A stretch of 64,000 bases of DNA from Speluncibacter jeojiensis (GTDB lineage Bacteria > Actinomycetota > Actinomycetes > Mycobacteriales > Mycobacteriaceae). The stretch lies in contig NZ_JAAIVF010000006.1 of the NCBI RefSeq assembly GCF_029589495.1, positions 1-64,000 on the forward strand, in the 5' to 3' direction. The position numbers were made by a program, and so were the translations under genes. Below are positions 8,475 to 18,070 of this stretch, one piece after another. Within the stretch, counting starts at the first letter, position 1; each line of letters opens with the position of its first letter. A model generated the notes under the pieces. The model did no database searches, was not told the DNA's origin, and worked only from the letters and a program-made list of their open reading frames with translations.

Positions 8475-9077
8475 TCAACTCCAGCTGTAGTCGGTCCGCA
8501 ACCGTGCCGCCACCGTGTCGAATCGGGCCCGGTCGAGGACCGCGCCCTCGCGCCGGATGCCGTCCTCCGGCACGTCCAGCACCCGGTCCAGCCGGATCCA
8601 ACTGGGCCGGTGCTCGCCGTCCCAGGCGCCGCTGCCGATCGGCATCCAGTTCGGGTCGTCCGCGCGTTTGTCCTGGCTCGAGAGCATCAGCCCGAGCAGC
8701 GTCGCACCGTCGCGCCCGACGACCAGCACCGGACGGTCCTTGCCCTCGTGCGGGTTCTCCTCGAACGTCACCCACGTCCACACGATCTCGCCCGGATCGG
8801 CGCGGCCGTCGAGGTCCGGCGCGTACTCGATGCGGCGGGCCCGGTGGGCGCTCGGCACCGCGGTCGAGGCGACCGGGCGCCCCGGGGTGATCGTCGGGTG
8901 GCCGGCCGATCCCTGATGGCCCGGCGGCGTCCGCTGCAACTGCCGCAGCAGGCGCGGCGCCTCGCGCAGCGCCGCCGATCCGAGTTGCCGGCCGGCCGTC
9001 GTCAACTTCTCCGTCGTGGCTCTGTCCGGCGGCCATTTCCCGGGCAGCCATTTGCCAGGGTTCCACTTCCCGGTCAT
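8475..9077 (-). CDS. PemK/MazF-like protein (Rv2405-like)
   Basis: A 200-residue protein beginning MTGKWNPGKW. Residues 1-85 are a basic, Pro-rich stretch (GKWLPGKWPPD and helices). From about residue 90 there is a PemK/MazF-like fold: PGEIVWTWVTFEENPHEGKDRPVLVVGRD and a C-terminal DWTRLDRV-like strand (SWIRLDRVLDVPEDGIRREG). MazF/PemK proteins are mRNA-cleaving toxins, but members with this long N-terminal part and no adjacent antitoxin gene are widely conserved in mycobacteria and relatives (Rv2405 in the same place), so a housekeeping role is as likely. No antitoxin ORF is seen next to it. Confidence 0.75.
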   Translation of the reverse strand: MTGKWNPGKWLPGKWPPDRATTEKLTTAGRQLGSAALREAPRLLRQLQRTPPGHQGSAGHPTITPGRPVASTAVPSAHRARRIEYAPDLDGRADPGEIVWTWVTFEENPHEGKDRPVLVVGRDGATLLGLMLSSQDKRADDPNWMPIGSGAWDGEHRPSWIRLDRVLDVPEDGIRREGAVLDRARFDTVAARLRTDYSWS

Positions 9078-9210
9078 GACCGCCGAGCCTAGCGGTGTGG
9101 GGGTGTGGCGGGGCCGGTGACGTTCGACGGGCCGGTCGTTCGTGGGAGGATGGTCACGCGCCTTCCGTACCGATGCCCGTACCCACGCCCGACCATCCCA
9201 GAGGACACAC

Positions 9211-11067
<1,857 letters not shown>

Positions 11068-11069
11068 CC

Positions 11070-11112
11070 CTGTGCGTGAGTTGCGGGGCCCGGCCCCGAA
11101 ACTCACGCACAG
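11070..11112. repeat. Long hairpin between lepA and nitronate monooxygenase
   Basis: CTGTGCGTGAGTT at 11070-11082 pairs perfectly with 11100-11112; after one mismatch (G83/A99) the inner CGGGGC at 11084-11089 pairs with GCCCCG at 11093-11098 around a 3-nt loop. The hairpin overlaps the left part of the 26-nt dispersed repeat and starts 3 nt after the lepA stop. There is no U-tract. Confidence 0.8.
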
Positions 11113-11127
11113 GCGACCGAAGGGAGC
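11102..11127 (+). repeat. 26-nt dispersed repeat carrying a ribosome binding site, copy 1
   Basis: This 26-nt segment is identical to 59978-60003. It begins CTCACGCACAGG and ends GACCGAAGGGAGC, so it contains an AAGGGAG Shine-Dalgarno sequence. It ends exactly 5 nt before the GTG start of the downstream gene, the same distance as in the second copy. Its left arm forms the 3' side of the hairpin at 11070-11112. Confidence 0.8.
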
Positions 11128-11132
11128 GAACT

Positions 11133-12065
11133 GTGATCGACACCTGGCTTACCCGCGAACTCGGCATCCGGGTCCCGATCCTCGGGGCACCGATGGGCGG
11201 GCGAGCCGGTGGACGGCTCACCGGCGAGGTCAGCAAGGCCGGCGGTCTCGGGCTGCTCGGTGCGGCTCGCTACGCGACCCGTGAGTGGATCGCAGCCGAA
11301 TCCGCCGTCGCCCGACAGATCGGTGGCGACCTCGGGATCGGGCTGATGACCTGGTCGCTTTACGACGACGACGCGCTGCTCGACGCGGCGGTCGCCGAGA
11401 AGCCGAAGGTGATCTCGCTGTCCTTCGGAGACCCCGCACCGTTCGTGCCGCGGGCGCACGCGGCCGGCGCGCTGGTGTGTTCACAGATCAACAACGTCGA
11501 GGATCTCCGGGTCGTCGAGGCCGCCGGCGTGGACTTCGTGGTGGCGCAGGGCACCGAGGCCGGCGGGCATACCGGGAGTATCGGCACGCTGCCGCTGCTG
11601 CAGCAGATCCTCGAGTCCACCGACCTGCCGGTCGTGGCGGCCGGTGGCATCGCCACCGGCCGTGGCCTGGCAGCGGTACTCGCGGCGGGTGCGGAGGGCG
11701 CCTGGATCGGGACAGCGCTGTTGGCCAGCCCGGAGACGATAGGTCCGGCGTTCGCCCCGCAACGGCTGGTCGACGCCGACTCGACCGACACCGTCTACAC
11801 GTCGATCTTCGACCGTGCGCGTGACCAGCCGTGGCCGGAGCGGTGGGGCGGCCGGGCGCTGGTCAACGAGTACACGGAGACCTGGCAGGACCGCGGTGCC
11901 GACAAGGCGACGCTGGCGCAGGCCTACGACGCGACCAACCCGGAACTGGCGGTCGTCTACGCCGGCGAGGCGGCGGGTTTGGTCAACGCTATCCGTCCTG
12001 CGGGCGATGTCGTGCGCGACATCGCCGAGGGTGCCGAGCGGCAGCTGGCGCGCTTCCGGAAGTGA
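11133..12065 (+). CDS. Nitronate monooxygenase / 2-nitropropane dioxygenase family
   Basis: A 310-residue TIM-barrel FMN enzyme. Family motifs seen are VPILGAPMGG at the N-terminus, VVAQGTEAGGHTG in the middle (FMN phosphate and substrate region) and VVAAGGIATGRGLAAVLAAGAEGAWIG (cut here by its own strands around residues 170-195). Such enzymes oxidise alkyl nitronates; some relatives are enoyl reductases, so the substrate is open. The GTG start is placed 5 nt after a repeated element that supplies its ribosome site. It is convergent with a VOC gene and followed by a strong GC hairpin. Confidence 0.85.
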   Translation: MIDTWLTRELGIRVPILGAPMGGRAGGRLTGEVSKAGGLGLLGAARYATREWIAAESAVARQIGGDLGIGLMTWSLYDDDALLDAAVAEKPKVISLSFGDPAPFVPRAHAAGALVCSQINNVEDLRVVEAAGVDFVVAQGTEAGGHTGSIGTLPLLQQILESTDLPVVAAGGIATGRGLAAVLAAGAEGAWIGTALLASPETIGPAFAPQRLVDADSTDTVYTSIFDRARDQPWPERWGGRALVNEYTETWQDRGADKATLAQAYDATNPELAVVYAGEAAGLVNAIRPAGDVVRDIAEGAERQLARFRK

Positions 12066-12071
12066 GTTCGC

Positions 12072-12118
12072 CGGCGGGACCGGCCGGCCGCTGAGCCGAC
12101 CGGCGGCCGGGCCCGCCG
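12072..12118. terminator. GC-rich hairpin between convergent genes
   Basis: CGGCGGG at 12072-12078 pairs with CCCGCCG at 12112-12118, and inside it CCGGCCGC at 12084-12091 pairs with GCGGCCGG at 12103-12110. It lies between the stops of two convergent genes and overlaps neither start. There is no U-tract, which is common for actinobacterial terminators; the role is inferred from place. Confidence 0.5.
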
Positions 12119-12126
12119 ACCTGCGC

Positions 12127-12501
12127 TCAGCGGTGACAGACCGCCTCGATGTTGTTGCCGTCGGGGTCGCGGACGAACGCGCCGTAGTAGCCCGGGTGGT
12201 ACTCGGGCCACTCCCGCGGCGCGTGCAGTACCTCGGCCCCTGCGTCGACCGCCGCGGCGAAGAACGCGTCGACGGTGGCGCGGTCGGCTGCCGCGAACGC
12301 GATGTGCGACTCGCGGAATCCTGCGTCGGCGGGGGTCCGGGGCGAGAGCCAGAAGTCGGGGCTCGGCGGGATGCCGTAGCCGATGACATCGGCGCCGTCG
12401 ATCTCCATCATCCTGGTCGCCCCCAGTGTGCCGAGGACTCGGTCGTAGAACGTGGCGGCGACGGCGACGTCGGCGCATTGAATTCCCAAGTGGTCCAGCA
12501 T
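12127..12501 (-). CDS. VOC (glyoxalase/bleomycin resistance) family protein
   Basis: A 124-residue protein of the vicinal oxygen chelate superfamily, which binds a metal in a paired beta-alpha-beta fold. Seen are LDHLGIQCADVAVAATFYDRVLG at the start (broken by a first metal-ligand type His), SHIAFAAADRATVDAFF in the middle, and GYYGAFVRDPDGNNIEAVCH at the end with the usual Glu ligand. The ATG at 12501 is preferred to an in-frame GTG at 12510 because GAGAAGG lies 8 nt before the ATG and directly abuts the GTG. Substrate unknown. Confidence 0.82.
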   Translation of the reverse strand: MLDHLGIQCADVAVAATFYDRVLGTLGATRMMEIDGADVIGYGIPPSPDFWLSPRTPADAGFRESHIAFAAADRATVDAFFAAAVDAGAEVLHAPREWPEYHPGYYGAFVRDPDGNNIEAVCHR

Positions 12502-12547
12502 GTGCGACACCTTCTCACAGCCAACCGACAGGTGTGGGCGGAAGCGG

Positions 12548-14554
12548 TCAGACCTGCGAGTGCGCGGGCTGGAACAGCCCCGCGTTCTGGTCCTGCTCGG
12601 CGCGGATGACGTGCACCACGGCGTTGATCAGCGCCAGGTGGGTGAACGCCTGCGGGAAGTTGCCCAGGTGCCGGCCACTGCGCGGATCGAGTTCTTCCGC
12701 ATACAGGTGCAGCGGGCTGGCCAGCGACAGCAACCGCTCGCACAGTCGCCGCGCCCGGTCGACCTCGCCGATCTCGACCAGAGCCGAGACCAGCCAGAAC
12801 GAACAGATCGTGAACGTGCCCTCCTCGCCGGAGAGGCCGTCGTCGGTGGTGTCGGTCCGGTAGCGCAGCACCAGACCGTCGACGGTCAACTCGTCGGCGA
12901 TCGCCAGCACCGTCGCCTTCACCCGCGGATCGTCCGACGGCAGGAACCGGCGCAGCACCACGAGCAGCAGCGACGCGTCCAGCGAGGAGTCGCCGTAGCG
13001 CTGCGTGAACACCCCGCGCTCGTCGACGCCGTGCTCGAGGATGTCCGCCTTGATCTCGTCGGCGATCCCGTTCCACTGCTTGGCGTAGTTCGGTTTGCCG
13101 TGCAGCGCAGCCAGCTTGGCGCCACGGTCCAGGGCCACCCAGCACATGATCTTCGACGAGGTGAAGTGCTGGGGCTCGCCGCGGACCTCCCAGATACCGC
13201 GGTCGGGTTTGGCCCAGTGCTTGATGGCCTCGTGGACCTGACGCTCGATCAGCGGCCACAGGAACTCCGGCAGCTGCTCGCGGGACCGGATGTGCAGGTA
13301 CACCGAATCGAGGATCGCGCCCCAGATGTCGTGCTGCTGTTGCTTGTACGCGCCGTTGCCGATCCGCACCGGTCGGGCCCCGTCGTATCCGCTGAGATGG
13401 AGCAGTTCCTGTTCCTCCAGGGACCGTTCGCCGCCGATGCCGTACATCACCTGCAGCGGGTGCTGGTCGGCCTCGTCCTCCTGGCCGCACACGTCGGCAA
13501 TGAACGCGAAGAAGTCGTCGGCCTCCCGGTCGAGACCGAGCGTGTAGAGGCCCCACAGCGCGAACGTCGAGTCGCGCACCCAGCTGTAGCGGTAGTCCCA
13601 GTTGCGTTCGCCCCCCGGGGTCTCGGGCAGCGAGGTCGTCGCCGCCGCCAGCAGGGCGCCGGTCGGCGCATAAGCCAGTCCCTTGAGCGTCAGGGCGCTG
13701 CGCTGCAACTGATCCCGCCAGGGGTGGTCGGGGAATTGGCCGATGTTGATCCACTGCCGCCAGCACTCGGCCGTGCGCCACATCCGGTCGGCGGCCTCCT
13801 GATATGTCGACGGCGCGGGGAACGCCGACCACGACAGCGCGACGAAGCACTCGTCGCCCTCGGACATGCGGGTGCGGGCGCGGGCCTCACGACCCTCCAG
13901 GCCCAGCCGCAGGTTGGTGGTGAGCTTGAGCGTCGGCTGGTCGGCGGCGAGCGGGCCCGTCGGCCGGCAGGTCGCCGTCGCCTCCTCGTAGGCGGTGCCG
14001 GTGTACTCCCACTGCGCGGCGGCGCGGTGGTAGTTGAACGCGGGCTCGCAGCTCACGCCGAGCTCGACGGTGCCGTTGACACAGCGGATGGTGCGCAGCA
14101 GCACGTGTTCGGCGTCCCAGTCGTTCGGTGTGCGCCGGTGCGTCCGCGAGCGGCTGTCGGTGTTGTGCCAGGGCCCCATCACCAGCGCGTCGCGCACGAT
14201 CAGCCAGCCGGTGTCGGTCTGCCAGGTGGTCTCCAGGATCAGGCTGCCCGGCAGATAGCGACGCGCGGCGGGCACGTTCACCCCGTACGGGCCGACCCGG
14301 AAGTGGCCGGCGCTGCGGTCGAGCAGCGAACCGAAGATGCTGGGGGAGTCGGGTCGGGGCACGCACATCCACTCGACCGCGCCGTTGCGGGCGATCAGGC
14401 AGTTGCACTCGCAGTCGGACAGGAACGCGTAGTCGGCGATGGGCGGAAAAGGGCTGCGAGTGGAGGTCGGCCCGAACAGCGGACGGTTCTCGACGGCATC
14501 GTCAGACTGATCCATCGCTCCATCATTTCCCGGCGCGCCGGTGTCGTCCATCAC
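12548..14554 (-). CDS. GH15-family glycoside hydrolase, probable trehalase
   Basis: A 668-residue cytoplasmic enzyme with an N-terminal beta-sandwich domain (about 40-270) and an (alpha/alpha)6 barrel. Barrel motifs include RNWDYRYSWVRDSTFALWGL, with the family Trp and Asp residues, and the acid pair around DRGIWEVRGEPQHFTSSK, where the Glu is the likely general acid. Rv2402-type members from mycobacteria hydrolyse trehalose; other GH15 members act on alpha-glucans, so the trehalase call rests on family and position. A second ATG at codon 14 is possible. It is divergent from a small membrane gene. Confidence 0.85.
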   Translation of the reverse strand: MMDDTGAPGNDGAMDQSDDAVENRPLFGPTSTRSPFPPIADYAFLSDCECNCLIARNGAVEWMCVPRPDSPSIFGSLLDRSAGHFRVGPYGVNVPAARRYLPGSLILETTWQTDTGWLIVRDALVMGPWHNTDSRSRTHRRTPNDWDAEHVLLRTIRCVNGTVELGVSCEPAFNYHRAAAQWEYTGTAYEEATATCRPTGPLAADQPTLKLTTNLRLGLEGREARARTRMSEGDECFVALSWSAFPAPSTYQEAADRMWRTAECWRQWINIGQFPDHPWRDQLQRSALTLKGLAYAPTGALLAAATTSLPETPGGERNWDYRYSWVRDSTFALWGLYTLGLDREADDFFAFIADVCGQEDEADQHPLQVMYGIGGERSLEEQELLHLSGYDGARPVRIGNGAYKQQQHDIWGAILDSVYLHIRSREQLPEFLWPLIERQVHEAIKHWAKPDRGIWEVRGEPQHFTSSKIMCWVALDRGAKLAALHGKPNYAKQWNGIADEIKADILEHGVDERGVFTQRYGDSSLDASLLLVVLRRFLPSDDPRVKATVLAIADELTVDGLVLRYRTDTTDDGLSGEEGTFTICSFWLVSALVEIGEVDRARRLCERLLSLASPLHLYAEELDPRSGRHLGNFPQAFTHLALINAVVHVIRAEQDQNAGLFQPAHSQV

Positions 14555-14607
14555 TTGCGCACACTGTGTCGTGTGGGCGCGGTCCGGCCAACCATTAGGC
14601 TGGTCGC

Positions 14608-14829
14608 GTGAATCAGATCGCGCACTGGTGGGATGGGGTGGAGCTGTGGGTCACCGGGCTCGCCTTCATACCGCAGGTCCTCGTCGTCATGGTGGTCGTG
14701 GTCCCGCTGTGCGCGCTGATCGCGAGGCTGGTCGACCTCGCCCTCGCCTGGGTGTTCCGGGTTCTCGGCCGCGACGAGGAACCGTCGGCCGCCGCGGCCG
14801 CCGCCACTGATTCGGAGGCACGATCCTGA
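14608..14829 (+). CDS. Small membrane protein (Rv2401A-like)
   Basis: A 73-residue protein starting at GTG. One long hydrophobic region at about 17-52 (FIPQVLVVMVVVVPLCALIA and the following stretch) forms one or two membrane segments, and the tail is Ala- and acid-rich. A similarly small membrane gene is found in this place, before the sulfate transporter, in mycobacteria as I recall. Its stop overlaps the start of a 25-residue membrane peptide by TGATG. Function unknown. Confidence 0.7.
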   Translation: MNQIAHWWDGVELWVTGLAFIPQVLVVMVVVVPLCALIARLVDLALAWVFRVLGRDEEPSAAAAAATDSEARS

Positions 14830-14906
14830 TGCCACGCTCACGGGTCACGCTCGTGCTCATCGCACTGCTCGTCGTCGTCATCGTCGCCTGGCTGCTCACC
14901 CGCTGA
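14829..14906 (+). CDS. 25-residue single-span membrane peptide
   Basis: The ATG at 14829 overlaps the upstream stop codon (TGATG). The product is 25 residues: a basic head (MPRSRV) and then one uninterrupted hydrophobic helix (TLVLIALLVVVIVAWLLTR), a perfect positive-inside single-span design. The overlap with the preceding membrane gene argues that it is translated. It is too short for ordinary gene callers. Role unknown. Confidence 0.55.
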   Translation: MPRSRVTLVLIALLVVVIVAWLLTR

Positions 14907-15237
14907 CCTGCGGTTCGTCCGCGTCGATCACGCTCTGCTAGAGTCGACCGCGTGTCTGACGCAGCCGTACACCAGGTCCGCCATGAATTGGCGTTGATCG
15001 CAGTCGGCATGCGCGCGGTCGCCGACATCGACTGTCGCTAGTCCCGCACGTCGGCCCGGTGCCTGATCTCACCGGCCGGTCCGAGTCCGGGATCTCTCCC
15101 GCCGCCCTTCAAGGGGTTGCGCGGTGCTGTCCCCACGACGTTCGGACCACACGTGCGACAGGACTTCTCGCAGATCACTCGTTTCGATCCCCACCTGCGA
15201 CCTGTGGCAGCTATCGAGCCCTCGGAAAGGCCCGACG
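14907..15237 (+). promoter_or_regulatory. Leader region of the sulfate transport operon
   Basis: This 331-nt stretch lies between the 25-residue peptide gene and subI. It holds a -10-like hexamer TAGAGT at 14939-14944, ending 7 nt before the GTG of a 29-codon ORF (14952-15041), and then about 196 nt without a convincing gene up to the subI start. The spacing places the transcription start on the G of the GTG, as expected for a leaderless ORF. Confidence 0.5.
14952..15041 (+). CDS. Leaderless leader peptide of the sulfate transport operon
   Basis: A 29-codon ORF starting at GTG, ending VADIDCR-stop, with its only Cys codon (TGT) two codons before the stop. It is preceded by TAGAGT at the exact distance expected for a leaderless message. 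Actinobacterial sulfur operons often begin with short leaderless ORFs that end in Cys codons and attenuate expression when cysteine is plentiful (published for mycobacteria). The second sulfur operon of the window has a leader of the same length at 29414-29503. Translation and attenuation here are inferences. Confidence 0.5.
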   Translation: MSDAAVHQVRHELALIAVGMRAVADIDCR

Positions 15238-16299
15238 ATGAGGACCCGTATCCGATCCCGCCCCACCAGATCCCGCTCCGCCCGATCCCTCGGTGCCGGC
15301 GCCCTGCTGTTGGCTGCGGCATTGACCCTGTCCGCGTGCGGCGGCGGGGCGAGTGACGAGATCGGCGGTGGCAGCGCCACTTCCGCCGGGAGCACGCAGC
15401 TTTCGCTGGTCGGCTACGCGGCGGCCGAACCGGCCTTCGCGCCGGTGATCGACGGCTTCCGCCGCTCGTCTGCAGGTAAGGACGTCAGCTTCGCGACCTC
15501 CTACGGACCTTCCGGCGACCAGTCCCGCAAGGTCGTCGCCGGACTGCCGACGGACGTCGTGTCGTTCTCGGTCGAACCGGACATGACCAGGCTGGTCAAG
15601 GCCGGCCTGGTCGACAAGGACTGGAACCAGAGCGCCTTCCGCGGCGTGCCGTTCGGCTCGGTGGTCTCGCTGGTGGTGCGCAAGGGCAACCCGAAACACA
15701 TCGAGACCTGGGACGATCTGCTCAAGCCGGGCGTCGAGGTGATCACGCCGAATCCGCTGAGCTCGGGTTCGGCGATGTGGAACCTGTTGGCGCCGTACGC
15801 GGCCGAATCCGACGGCGGCAAGAACCCGCAGGCCGGGCTGGACTACATCCAGAAGCTGGTCACCGATCACGTCAAGTCCCGCCCGTCGTCCGGACGCGAC
15901 GCCACCGACCTGTTCCTGCAGGGCTCCGGTGACGTGCTGATCAGCTACGAGAACGAGGCCATCTTCACCCAGCGCGCCGGCAAGGCCGTCGACTACGTCG
16001 ACCCCGCGCAGAACATCCGCATCGAGAACCCGTTCGCGGTGCTCGACAACAGCGGACACGCCGACGCCGCACGGGACTTCGAGAACTACCTCTACTCGAC
16101 GGACGGGCAGACGCTGTTGGCGAAGGCGGGCTTCCGCCCCGCCGATCCCGGGGTGGCCGCCGAATACGCGCGGCAGTTCCCGGTCCCCGCGAAACTGTGG
16201 ACGGTCGCCGACCTCGGCGGTTGGGACCAGGTGTCCTCGCAGTTGTTCGACAAGGACTCCGGCGCCATCACGAAGATCTACACCAAGGCGATCGGGTGA
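15238..16299 (+). CDS. subI: Sulfate ABC transporter substrate-binding lipoprotein
   Basis: A 353-residue periplasm-side lipoprotein that captures sulfate (or thiosulfate) for the CysTWA transporter. The signal peptide has a very basic start, a hydrophobic core and the lipobox LSAC, with the lipidated Cys at residue 34. The mature part shows family stretches: LVGYAAAEPAFAPVIDGF, DVVSFSVEPDMTRLVKAGLV, and TPNPLSSGSAMWNLLAPY. GGAAAGG lies 7-13 nt before the ATG. It overlaps cysT by GTGA. Order subI-cysT-cysW-cysA is that of mycobacteria. Confidence 0.93.
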   Translation: MRTRIRSRPTRSRSARSLGAGALLLAAALTLSACGGGASDEIGGGSATSAGSTQLSLVGYAAAEPAFAPVIDGFRRSSAGKDVSFATSYGPSGDQSRKVVAGLPTDVVSFSVEPDMTRLVKAGLVDKDWNQSAFRGVPFGSVVSLVVRKGNPKHIETWDDLLKPGVEVITPNPLSSGSAMWNLLAPYAAESDGGKNPQAGLDYIQKLVTDHVKSRPSSGRDATDLFLQGSGDVLISYENEAIFTQRAGKAVDYVDPAQNIRIENPFAVLDNSGHADAARDFENYLYSTDGQTLLAKAGFRPADPGVAAEYARQFPVPAKLWTVADLGGWDQVSSQLFDKDSGAITKIYTKAIG

Positions 16300-17267
16300 G
16301 CACGATGGGAACCTCGGTGCGGCAACGGATGACGGACGACCCTACGGCAGACGGCGACGTGGACGGCGCGGTGGAGACCACCGCCGCGGCAGAGAAGCCC
16401 GGTCGGCCGCGCTCCGCGGCGTCGGCGAAGCCCCGCCCACCGCGTCGCCGACTGCGCGCCGTGCGGCGGCGCGGCCGCGGCGTCCCCGGGCCCGCCGCGG
16501 TGGGGGTGGCGAGCATCTGGCTCAGCGTCATCGTGCTGCTGCCGCTCGCCGCGATCGCCGTCGAATCCGGGAAGAACGGGTTCGGTGGCTTCTGGGATGC
16601 GGTGACCGCGCCGTCCGCGGTGGCGGCCTTCGAGGTGACCATCGTGACGTCGCTGGCAGTGACCGCGATCAACGCGGTGATGGGCACGCTGGTCGCATGG
16701 GTACTGGTGCGCGACGAGTTCCCCGGCAAACGGTTCGTCAACGCCTTCATCGACCTGCCGTTCGCGCTGCCGACGATCGTGGCGAGCATCGTGCTGCTCG
16801 CGCTGTACGGTCCGGACAGCCCGATCGGGATCCACGTGCAGCACACCAAGATCGGTCTGGCGATCGCATTGCTGTTCGTCACCTTGCCGTTCGTGGTGCG
16901 TGCGGTGCAGCCGGTGCTGATCGAACTCGACCGTGACGTCGAGGAGGCCGCGGCCTCGCTCGGCGCCGGGAACCTCGTCATCTTCCGGCGCATCGTGCTG
17001 CCTGCGCTGATCCCGGCGGTCGCGTCCGGGGCCGGTCTGGCCTTCTCGCGGGCGATCGGCGAGTTCGGATCGGTCATCCTCATCGGCGGCGGCATCCCCC
17101 GCGACACCGAGGTCGCCTCGCAGTACATCAAGTCGCTGATCGAGCAGGACAGCCCGGTGGCGGCGGCCTCGATCTCGGTGGTGCTGCTGGCCATCTCGTT
17201 CACGATGCTGCTGGTGCTGCGGATCCTCGGCAGCCGCGCGGCCCGGCGTGAGGAGCTCGACCGATGA
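16296..17267 (+). CDS. cysT: Sulfate ABC transporter permease CysT
   Basis: A 323-residue inner membrane permease with six membrane segments after an unusually long, charged cytoplasmic N-terminus of about 70 residues rich in Arg, Pro and Ala. The EAA loop that contacts the ATPase is seen as [20 protein letters not shown]. The GTG at 16296 overlaps the subI stop; an ATG three codons later is an alternative. It pairs with CysW, whose start overlaps its stop by ATGA. Confidence 0.93.
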   Translation: MSTMGTSVRQRMTDDPTADGDVDGAVETTAAAEKPGRPRSAASAKPRPPRRRLRAVRRRGRGVPGPAAVGVASIWLSVIVLLPLAAIAVESGKNGFGGFWDAVTAPSAVAAFEVTIVTSLAVTAINAVMGTLVAWVLVRDEFPGKRFVNAFIDLPFALPTIVASIVLLALYGPDSPIGIHVQHTKIGLAIALLFVTLPFVVRAVQPVLIELDRDVEEAAASLGAGNLVIFRRIVLPALIPAVASGAGLAFSRAIGEFGSVILIGGGIPRDTEVASQYIKSLIEQDSPVAAASISVVLLAISFTMLLVLRILGSRAARREELDR

Positions 17268-18070
17268 TCCCGTCGAAGCCTGCCCGCTATTCGATGCGGG
17301 TGCTCGCGCTCGGCTACGTCGCCGCGCTGCTGCTGGTGCCGGTGGCGCTGATCCTCTACCGCACGTTCGAGCACGGCGTCGGGCTGTTCTGGGACTGGAT
17401 CACCACGCCGGCGGCCATCTCGGCGCTGCAGCTGTCGCTGCTGATCGTGGTGATCGTGGTGCCGCTGAACGTGGTCTTCGGCGTCGGCACCGCGTTGGCG
17501 TTGGCGCGCGGACGGTTCCGCGGTCGCGGGCTGCTGCAGGCGGTCGTCGACCTGCCGTTCGCGGTGTCGCCGGTCGTCGTCGGCACCGCGCTGATCCTGC
17601 TGTGGGGCGCCGGCGGATGGCTCGGCTTCGTCGAGAGCAGCGGGTTCCGGGTGATCTTCGCGCTGCCCGGCATGGTGCTGGCGACGCTGTTCGTGACGCT
17701 GCCGTTCGTGGTGCGCGAGGTCGAACCCGTGCTGCACGAGATCGGCGTCGAGCAGGAGCAGGCCGCCGCCACCCTCGGCGCGAACGGCTGGCAGACCTTC
17801 AGTCGGATCACGCTGCCCGCCATCCGCTGGGGGCTGACCTACGGCGTGGTGCTCACCGTCGCCCGCAGCCTCGGCGAGTTCGGCGCGGTCATCATGGTGT
17901 CGTCGGGGCTGGCCGGCAAGTCGCAGACGCTGACGTTGCTGGTCAACGCCCGCCACGCCGCCGGCAACGAGTACGGCGCCTATGCCGCGTCGACGTTGCT
18001 GATGGGCCTGGCATTGGTGACCCTGCTGCTGATGACCCTGTTCAACCGGAAACGGACTCCCTCGAAGTGA
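17264..18070 (+). CDS. cysW: Sulfate ABC transporter permease CysW
   Basis: A 268-residue permease with six membrane segments that forms a heterodimer with CysT. The EAA loop reads [20 protein letters not shown], and [16 protein letters not shown] is the family signature. The start overlaps the cysT stop, and its own stop overlaps the GTG of cysA, so the whole operon is translationally coupled. Confidence 0.93.
   Translation: MIPSKPARYSMRVLALGYVAALLLVPVALILYRTFEHGVGLFWDWITTPAAISALQLSLLIVVIVVPLNVVFGVGTALALARGRFRGRGLLQAVVDLPFAVSPVVVGTALILLWGAGGWLGFVESSGFRVIFALPGMVLATLFVTLPFVVREVEPVLHEIGVEQEQAAATLGANGWQTFSRITLPAIRWGLTYGVVLTVARSLGEFGAVIMVSSGLAGKSQTLTLLVNARHAAGNEYGAYAASTLLMGLALVTLLLMTLFNRKRTPSK

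Noticed and set aside
8475-9077. Active MazF-type toxin-antitoxin locus
   Set aside because: No antitoxin gene lies beside it and the long N-terminal extension matches conserved chromosomal proteins, so I list it only as PemK/MazF-like.
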